Source of the DNA: Helochares maculicollis
Taxonomy: Eukaryota; Arthropoda; Insecta; Coleoptera; Hydrophilidae
Length of the DNA stretch: 39,232 nt
Reading direction: 5' to 3'
Assembly (NCBI GenBank): GCA_033557835.1
Contig: JAWQRO010000427.1
Location: forward strand, 1 to 39,232
This document shows, one piece after another, positions 32,305-39,232 of this stretch (the first letter of the stretch is position 1; each line of letters begins with the position of its first letter). The notes beneath the pieces are model-generated. The model made no database searches, was not told the origin of the DNA, and saw only the letters and a list, made by a program, of their open reading frames with translations. Position numbers and translations under genes: made by a program.

Positions 32305-34512
32305 GGATAATTAAAACATTGCGAAAAAGTGGAAAAATCTGAAGAAACCAAAATGAAAAGTAAATAAGTCGTTACATTCGGTTTTAAATAAATACTCTCA
32401 TTTCAACTCGGTTTGGTTGATGGTTTCAAGGCACAAAAATATTCAGAAAGAAAATAATTTTTAAAGAAAGCTTGTTTCTTAATGTGTACAAGTTTAGGCC
32501 AATTAGTCAGCATTTAATATAACTATAATATTAAGAGAAAGGCCATTAATACCCAAAACGTCCAACCCCCGGTGCATAAATGTTTAATTTTTATGCAAAA
32601 ATATCTGTTGAAGTAATGCATTATCTCCAAGCCTCTGACCCGAAGAATTTGTTAGAAATACTGTCTGTGTAGTGTAGAAAAAATGGTGAAGGAAGGAATT
32701 TCCTCTCAGACATGACGATTTAACTTATAGAATTTTTATTCAAAATGAAGATTAAAACATTGCGAAAAAGTGGAAATATCCGAAGAAACCAAAATGAAAT
32801 GTAAATAAGTCGTTAAATTCGGTTTTAAAACAATACTCTCATTTCAACTCGGTTTGGTTGATGGTTTCAAGGCACAAAAATACTCAGAAAGAAATTAATT
32901 TTTAAAGAAAGCTTGTTTCTTAATGTGTACACGTTTAGGCCAATTAGTCAGCATTTAATATAATTATAATATTAAGAGAAAGGCCATTAATACCCAAAAC
33001 GTCCAACCCCCGGTGCATAAATGTTTAATTTTTATGCAAAAATATCTGTTGAAGTAATGCATTGTCTCCAAGCCTCTGACCCGAAGAATTTGTTAGAAAT
33101 ACTGTCTATGTAGTGTAGAAAAAATAGTGAAGGTAGGAATTTCTATCAGACATGACGATTTAGCTTATAGAATTTTTATACAAAATGAAGATTAAAACAT
33201 TGCGAAAAAGTGGACAAATCTGAAGAAACCAAAATGAAAAGTAAATAAGTCATTACATTCGGTTTTAAATTAATACTCTCATTTCAACTCGGTTTGGTTG
33301 ATGGGTTCAAGGCACAAAAATACTCAGAAAGAAATTAATTTTTAAAGAAAGCTTGCTTCTTAATGTGTACAAGCTTAGGCCAATTAGTCAGCATTTACTA
33401 TAACTATGAGATTAAGAGAAAGGCCATTAATACACAAAATCTCCAAACGCGGGTGCATAAATATTTAATTTTTATGCAAAAATATCTGTTGAAGTAATGC
33501 ATTATCTCCAAGCCTCTGACCGGAAGAATTTGTTAGAAATACTGTCTGTGTAGTGTAGATAAAATAGTGAAGGAAGGAATTTCCTCTCAGACATGATGAT
33601 TTAACTTATAGAATTTTTATTAAAAATGAAGATTAAAACATTGCGAAAAAGTGGAAAAGTCTGAAGAAATCAAAATGAAAGTTAAATAAGTCGCTAAATT
33701 CGGTTTTAAATGAATACTCTTATTTCAACTCGGTTTGGTTGATGGCTTCAAGGCACAAAAATACTCAGAAAGAAAATAATTTTTAAAGAAAGCTTGTTTC
33801 TTAATCTGTACAAGTTTAGGCCAATTAGTCAGCATTTAATATAACAATGATATTAAGAGAAAGGCCATTAATACCCAAAATCTCCAAGCGCGGGTGCATA
33901 AATGTTTAATTTTATGCAAAAATGTCTGTTGAAGTAATGCATTATTTCTAAGCCTATGACCCGAAGAATTTGTTAGAAATACTGTCTATGTAGTGTAGAA
34001 AAAATAGTGAAAGAAGGAATGTCCTCTCAGACATGATGATTTAACTTACAGAATTTTTATTCAAAATGAAGATTAAAACATTGCGAAAAAGTGGAAAAGT
34101 CTGAAGAAATCAAAATGAAAATTAAATAAGTCGTTAAATTCGGTTTTAAATGAATACTCTTATTTCAACTCGGTTTGGTTGATGGTTTCAAGGCACAAAA
34201 ATACTCAGAAAGAAAATAATTTTTAAAGAAAGCTTGTTTCTTAATGTGCACAAGTTTAGGCCAATTAGTCAGCATTTACTAGGACGATGAGATTAAGAGA
34301 AAGGTCATTAATACAAAAAATGTCCAACCTCCGATGCATAAATGTTTAATTTTTATGCAAAAATATCTGTTGAAGTAAAGCATTATCTCCAAGCCTCTGA
34401 CCCGAAGAATTTGTTAGAAATACTGTCTGTGTAGTGTAGAAAAAATAGTGGAGGAAGGAATTTCCTCTCAGACATGAAGATTTAACTTATAGAAATTTAA
34501 TTAAAAATGAAG
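32305..34512. repeat. Five-copy tandem repeat, 440-441 bp unit
   Basis: Copies begin at the phrase TTAAAACATTGCGAAAAAGT at 32311, 32752, 33192, 33633 and 34073, giving intervals of 441, 440, 441 and 440. The array stops near 34510, after almost exactly five units. Copies differ by scattered substitutions and single-base indels and look over 90% identical by eye, so the array is fairly young. Each unit contains GCATAAATGTTTAATTTTTATGC-type dyad symmetry and the palindrome AGGAATTTCCT. No long open frame and no transposase motif. The ~48-bp core of the intronic satellites is absent, so this is a separate repeat family. Confidence 0.95.
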
Positions 34513-35400
34513 GGAAACAAATTTTCCTGTTTTTAAAAAAATGCAAAGGGACAAATGAGTTGTTGAAATTTTGCTTCCAATAGATAAGTCTCAGCAGTTG
34601 TTGGTGTTCTCACTAATAAAACAAAGTGTATATTCCGTTGAGGACCAATGTGTTAGACTAATGTGAAAAGTATTCAAAATCAAATTATATTATGACTGAT
34701 AAAAGAAGAATCAAATTGGGCGAAGAATACAGGGAAGAAATGTTGAATAGTTTGAACCATACCTGTCTTCATAGTTGTCTGAAAGCCATTAACTATAGCA
34801 GGATCAGAGTTATAACTAGATTCCAACAGAAAAATCCAAAATGACCATCAACTATTTGAGTACAACTAGCTCTGATTACGAAATACGCAGTTTAGAAGTA
34901 TGTGCTCGAGGGATGGTGAAACTGACTTTATATTTGTCCTAGATGCACCAGTCTTGAGGCTTAAACAAAATTGAGTAAATGTTGTCTGCTTTGCTTCGAA
35001 GAAGAAATGCAAAACATGATATAGCTTTATTTCCAAAGTTTCTCGTTTGCTGATTATTCTTTCAATTTGCTTCTCTAAATTGGTTACAAACTGCATCTTT
35101 TACTTGAAACCATGACTTTAGTAAGTGGTTATACGATAATGACCTGAGCTTAAAATAGGTAGAAATAGTTTTAGATTTAGAAGGATAATAACTGCGGTCA
35201 GCTTCTTGAAAATTTATACAATTTCAAAGTTCAAAGTCTTCCCGAATAGATATTTTCATAATGTTGGATTACTTCATCTAAGTGGTTAGAATACATCAAT
35301 ACAGATTACTACAAAAAATTGGGAATTAGACGTTCATGATGAGTTTGTATTTTTGGCCCAGGCAAAAAATCGTCTACTATTTTGAGACTGTATTTTATTT
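34513..35400. other. Intergenic DNA, nothing recognised
   Basis: The minus frame at 34866-35096 (76 codons) has no recognisable domain. The rest is stop-rich. Confidence 0.45.
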
Positions 35401-35419
35401 ACGTTTATTGCAAGACTTA

Positions 35420-35900
35420 ACTTCACGTGGTTCGGATTGTCCGATCTGGATCAGATATAGTTTGTTGCCATTGAAGCTCGACTGACTATAAGATAGAGCT
35501 AATAAAACTGCCTAACCATGCTTCCGCCTGCTTTGGTGAGTCACTATAAATATGTGCGGCCTGGCGTTGTCCTAGTGAGAAACATCTCTTCTGTCTTACA
35601 AATCTGGCAGTTTCTTGTTAATAGCAAGGCTCAAACGGTTAAATTTTGTTCAGATAGAAATCAGATTCATCCTGTTTCTTGCATCGATTCATGTGGCGCC
35701 CACTCATTGAATTTCGTTTTGAATCCATCAGTATTTAGATAGTTCAAAACTGTTTTGGGGTTGATCTTTAAGTTCTGCGTTATGTTCCGTCTACCAACAT
35801 GCTTTTATTGACATGGTTTTATTGGCATTTTCAACGATATGTCTACTTACGCGTAGCACATCTTTAAAACCAAAATACCATAACGGAATTGAAGGAGCCA
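35420..35900 (-). pseudogene. Decayed mariner transposase
   Basis: Reading the minus strand with frame changes gives RRNITQNLKINPKTVLNYLN, then GFKTKFNEWAPHE. This follows the mariner order of a second helix-turn-helix (R-x-[IL]-x-x-x-L-x-[IV]-x-x-x-T-V-x-x-x-L) and then the W-V-P-H-E-L motif. Further on, LLTRN and DNARPHI match the segment leading to the second catalytic aspartate (H-x-D-N-A-R-P-H). Stops and frameshifts separate these blocks and the segment with the first catalytic aspartate is missing. The + frame at 35518-35742 is the shadow of this relic. WAPHE and DNARPH point to a mellifera-like or related mariner group, but that is tentative. Confidence 0.7.
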
Positions 35901-36282
35901 AAATTGCGAGTATATTGATGACAGACATAATTCACAAAATTCGCCACCTGGGTCCATTTTTGCTCCTATTATAGCAGTATGGCAAAATACAGATAATTTT
36001 TCTCAACTAACTTCTATCCCTAACACCCTACAACTTACAAATGTATCAACAAATCAAAAATGTCATTTCATTTTTGCCAACGAGAAGAAATCTCGTTTTG
36101 TTTCATCAATGCAGTAACATATCGCAAAAGAATCGAAGATTTGGTCGGTATATTAGGATAAGGGTGTCATTTAACAGAATTACTGGTATGCCAAAGCTTC
36201 TAGATGCTACAAATGTGGAAATCAATGCTTACTTCCAAAGAAGAGTTCTTTGTCATCACAATAATAAATATCTGAGCCTAGT
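35901..36282. other. Intergenic DNA between two transposon relics
   Basis: A + strand frame at 36041-36286 (81 codons from ATG) is basic and not low-complexity, but I recognise nothing in it. Confidence 0.4.
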
Positions 36283-36891
36283 TTAAAGGCAGCAGAGTAA
36301 AGTTTTCGGACAAGTTTTTGGTGATTCTGAAGCCCGAAGTTCCGAGCGCTGAATACGTGCTTCGTCCCGTCTCGCTGCGAAGGCATTAGCTTCTGGGCCA
36401 ATTGAGATTCCCATAATACTTAGGATTTTTAATATAGGGATGAAACCTTCATTAAAAATACAAACCGCTAATAAAGTCGCAATTTCAATTGTCTTCGGTC
36501 CAGCGTGAATGTGCTTCGGAGCTAAAGTCCATATCAACGAATTCAAAGATTCGTTATTATTTCGGGTTTCAGAACCCAAACATCCTGCCATCAAATCATC
36601 AGTTGTTAAACTTTGATAAATTGGTTTTATTACTCGTAAAACGGCGTCACTTAGAAGAGTCATTGCTTGTAGATACTTGCGCCACCTAGTAGAACAATTC
36701 ATGTGCTGAGGATTTTCGTTTGTTGAAATTTTATGACAGTAAGTTGCCCATACATCTCTCTTTATGTCTTCAACAGAATCTGGATTTCGACAAATTGCCA
36801 AACCGTAATATAAAGACAATTCATTAATGAGCTTATCAGTGAGCTTACCAGCACCCTTGCCATCAATACCTTTATTCGCTTTTTTTGTTGC
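36283..36891 (-). pseudogene. Mutator-like transposase domain fragment
   Basis: The minus strand is open from about 36891 to the stop at 36283. The peptide begins near GIDGKGAGKLTDKLINEL and continues with YYGLAICRN, DVWATYCHK, NENPQHMNC, VIKPIYQSLT, the hallmark GSETRNNNESLNSLIW, then PKHIHAG, then ATLLAVCIFNEGF, ending shortly after a basic RRDEARIQRSELR segment. This order is seen in many arthropod and tick proteins annotated with a Mutator-like transposase domain. Only the C-terminal half is present, and the stretch between NPQHMNC and KYLQAM looks shortened. The frame closes upstream with TAA, so the gene is truncated. The fragment is nevertheless stop-free for about 200 codons, so it may be recent. 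A flanking phrase near 36995-37022, GGGGGTATTCTAGTGTAGAA on the minus strand, may be the element's end. Confidence 0.65.
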
Positions 36892-37022
36892 ACGTAACCG
36901 TTACTACAAACGGCAATAACTCTGAAACTAATGAGAATTTTGACAAATCATTTTAATGACATATTCTTGAATGGCTAAACTTTAGAAATATGAAAAAAAA
37001 AATTCTACACTAGAATACCCCC

Positions 37023-38120
37023 TTAATATAAGAGTGAATGTTGACTCTGTGAGGAAACAGCCTTTACCATAACGTGGCGGAAATTTGTCGTAGGTTAGTT
37101 TTTTCTAATTTGCTACTAAAATAAAAACAATAGTATGTGAATCACTGAACTAGTATTTATTGCATGAAGAGCACTAAAAGATATCGAATAAAAACATCAT
37201 TGTTTGATTTATAGTACCTTTGGGGCGTGAATCCATACGATAATACATTTAGAATATTTAAAGTAGCATAGACGTGTGTAGATTGTTACAGTAAAGCCGG
37301 CCTCATGCTTCAAAGTTATTCAAAGAGCTACAAATGTAGGATTCTGAACGCAGATGTCAATAATGGTGATAGAGGACCGCGTAAAACAAGAATCAGAAGT
37401 GCAAATTCAAGATTGAGGTCGAAATGAGTAGTTGAGAGGATGGCAGTACTACTGGCTAGGAATTTTACACTGATAACTTCAAGACAAAAACTCCTCCACA
37501 CAAGCTTTCAAGGTTTCATTTCTAAAATGAATGACTAGGCAAGTAAAATGTGTTATCACTAAAAAATTTCATAGTTGTCATAATGACTTATGTTCAAAAG
37601 ATAAAAATGTAAGAAAAGCATTCTGTGAATTTTTGAAATTTGCTTGTGATTCCGAGCAGTCTTTCTCATAATTTTTGATACTATAATAGCTTCTGATTCC
37701 TCTGGTTATATATGTACCTGTGATTGGATAATTGTGAATTTATAAACAACCAAGTACATTGAACATTACTTGCTTGACCCTCTTCAATTCGTTTAGAAAC
37801 GACTAATTAGAAAATATGTATGATAGCTTAAAAAGACTGGGCTTAATATAAGAAGTTCAGCCTAAGATCAGTTCTTTGTTGATGATTTCAAATGACAATG
37901 TGATTCTCCTGCTAGAACAAATATATTCATAAATCAAATTAACTGTCTGCAGTAACTAAAATGTGACTGTACTAGAATTTGTCTGTTTGAGACACAGTTT
38001 TTCTGAATCTAGCACCTGCAGAACGCACCAACCCAGTACATTGCGAATAAAACCTGATGTATTTTGAACTTGCTTCATCTTTGATGACTGTGATAATAGG
38101 CATTTACATAAACGCAAGAA
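37023..38120. other. AT-rich intergenic DNA, nothing recognised
   Basis: Stop-rich, apart from a 64-codon minus frame at 37956-38150 without a known domain. Confidence 0.45.
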
Positions 38121-38122
38121 AA

Positions 38123-38188
38123 AATTGTTGAAAGCATCATTCCTATTCATGATGCTTTCAACAATTTCAACAAAAGCATCATGAATAG
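38123..38188. repeat. Two overlapping perfect hairpins (A-A'-A arrangement)
   Basis: An 18-base arm (38123-38140, AATTGTTGAAAGCATCAT) is perfectly complementary to 38149-38166, with an 8-base loop. The middle segment also pairs with a third arm: CTATTCATGATGCTTT at 38143-38158 is perfectly complementary to 38173-38188, with a 14-base loop. The two stems share the middle arm, so only one can form at a time. It lies about 40 bases before the likely mariner end at 38226. Confidence 0.9.
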
Positions 38189-38225
38189 TAATGGAAAAGG
38201 TGCAGTTAGAAGTGTTGCCATATTA

Positions 38226-39038
38226 CTAGGTTCTTCAATCAATTTTCGGTTCGCTAAGAAAGGGCGTTGCTGCTAGCCTAAACTTTTTTTGTTATGTTGG
38301 TACACTCATCATATCTACAGATGTGAAATTTCAGTTCAGTCTTTCAATTCATTCGTTGCTAACAATCCCATTTAGTATCATGTCACAGTATTTTTTTGCA
38401 ATGGAAAATTTATATATCGCGCAGTGATTGAATTTTAGCTTTTGGAAGGCTTAAAAGCAAAAGAAACTTATGAACCAATGTGGAAAATGTATAAGGACTC
38501 TTCGCCTTCAATTAGAGCAGTAGAAAGATGGGTTGCTGAATTTAAACGTGGTCTTACAAGCCTTGAAGACGATCCACGTCAAGAACGTCTAAAACCAGCA
38601 ACAACACCAGAAAGCGTAGAAATAATACGGGATATCGTATTGAAAAATCGTCGATTGCCTGACAGAGATTTAGTAGAAACCCTACAATAGACATCTCATT
38701 GGGTAGTGCAAGCAATATTTGACTGAAGTACTGGGTTTTAGAAAGCTGTGTGCACAATGGGTGCCTCATTTCCTAAGAATGGAACAAAAAGGCATTCGAA
38801 TGCGACTTTCTCACCAACATTTAGAGCCTTTTCCAAAAGATAAAGTGGATTTTGTGCGTCGATTCATCAATATGGAGGGGACTTGAGTCTATCACCATGG
38901 ACTTGAATTAAAACAAGAGGCTTAAGAGTGATGTGAACCTGGTTCTTTTTATTTTGAATATTGTTGTAACCTTTGAAACCAGCTAAAGAAAAAATTCGTA
39001 GAAAAAGGCACAGTTTTTCAAAAGAAAACAATCATTCT
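38226..39038 (+). pseudogene. Broken mariner element
   Basis: A probable left terminus (TA then CTAGGTTCTTCAATC) lies near 38224-38240. Transposase coding starts at ATG 38401, but a frameshift and a TAG interrupt it almost at once (YRAVIEF-stop-LLEGLKAKE). The helix-turn-helix region is well kept: SSPSIRAVERWVAEFKRG and SLEDDPRQER, then a PATTPESVEIIRDIV stretch. After a stop at 38688 come WVPHFLRMEQKGIRMRLSQ, FVRRFINMEGT-stop-VYHHGLELKQEA, matching the M-D-E-T-W-V-H segment; the first catalytic aspartate is not kept here. After CEPG a deletion removes much of the catalytic core, and the frame resumes near 38959 with YCCNL, NQLKKKFVEKG and QKKTII. It stops at a TA (38038-38039 of the 39-kb end, that is 39038-39039), where another element is inserted just before the expected H-Q-D-N-A-P-H block. 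Confidence 0.85.
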
Positions 39039-39232
39039 ACAGGGTTGGGCACTCGATGTGTAGCGTATTCAAAAAGCCATAAATTCGGTTTAAAGAAGTA
39101 TTTTTATTTATTTTAAAGTACAGAATGTGTGAAAATAATCAACAATTCAGAATCAATTTATTTGGTTTCGATATGACCACCTTTTGCCTTGACTATGGCT
39201 CTGAGACGTTCAAAAAACGAATCGCAAGCTGC
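39039..39232 (-). mobile_element. Second Tc1/mariner-superfamily element, inserted in the mariner
   Basis: It begins right after the TA at 39038-39039 with CAGGGTTGGGCACTCG, a plausible terminal inverted repeat. On the minus strand 39232-39158 encodes the last 24 residues of a transposase and its TAA stop. The readable end, SFFERLRAIVKAKGGHIETK, fits the C-terminus of Tc1/mariner-type transposases (R-x-x-A-I-x-A-x-G-G-H). About 118 bases separate the stop from the terminus. This end is free of stops and frameshifts, unlike the host mariner. The rest lies outside the window. Confidence 0.75.

Noticed and set aside
35518..35742. 74-codon plus-strand open frame
   Set aside because: It lies opposite the decayed mariner, whose motifs are readable on the minus strand.

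Overview
This is insect-type (at least pancrustacean) nuclear DNA. It is AT-rich and gene-poor, full of decayed transposons and tandem repeats, and carries one clear protein-coding gene with spliceosomal introns. Compact coding, operons and Shine-Dalgarno sites are absent, so the window is eukaryotic. The order of insect cannot be fixed from the sequence.

The one confident gene is a ZP-domain transmembrane protein of the Dusky/Miniature/Dusky-like group, best read as dusky-like (dyl), on the + strand. It has two coding exons. A 19-codon exon encodes most of the signal peptide (11354-11410). A 17,542-base phase-0 intron follows. One large exon (28953-30755) encodes the rest: the ZP domain, a Pro/Gly/Tyr-rich linker, a tetrabasic cleavage site, a membrane anchor and a short cytoplasmic tail. 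The joined product is 619 residues. A GC/CpG-richer tract at about 10,600-11,353 should hold the promoter and 5' UTR. The 3' UTR has two AATAAA signals, at 31184 and 31304.

Left flank (1-10,600): mostly featureless AT-rich DNA, a degenerate minisatellite (5.3-5.6 kb), three copies of a GC-rich core motif (6.8, 7.5 and 7.9 kb), a LINE reverse-transcriptase relic (about 9 kb) and a candidate minus-strand terminal exon (10,247-10,509) that may belong to a neighbouring gene transcribed away from dyl.

The intron (11.4-28.95 kb) holds a 7-bp microsatellite, two unlike satellite arrays that share the same roughly 48-bp GC-rich core (12.6-13.6 kb and 16.3-18.0 kb), a mariner scrap (18.7 kb), a decayed LINE with nuclease and reverse-transcriptase parts (20.35-22.48 kb), a G-rich patch (23.3 kb), more core copies (25.2-26.0 kb) and a 24-bp minisatellite of about 40 copies (26.1-27.06 kb).

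Right flank (31.3-39.2 kb): a five-copy 440-bp tandem array (32.3-34.5 kb), a decayed minus-strand mariner (35.4-35.9 kb), a Mutator-like transposase fragment (36.3-37.0 kb), a pair of overlapping hairpins (38.1 kb), and a broken mariner (38.2-39.04 kb) into which a second Tc1/mariner-superfamily element has inserted at a TA. That second element runs off the window.

No complete new biological system is visible. The most unusual signal is the conserved GC core shared between unrelated satellite units and scattered in both orientations around and inside the dyl intron.
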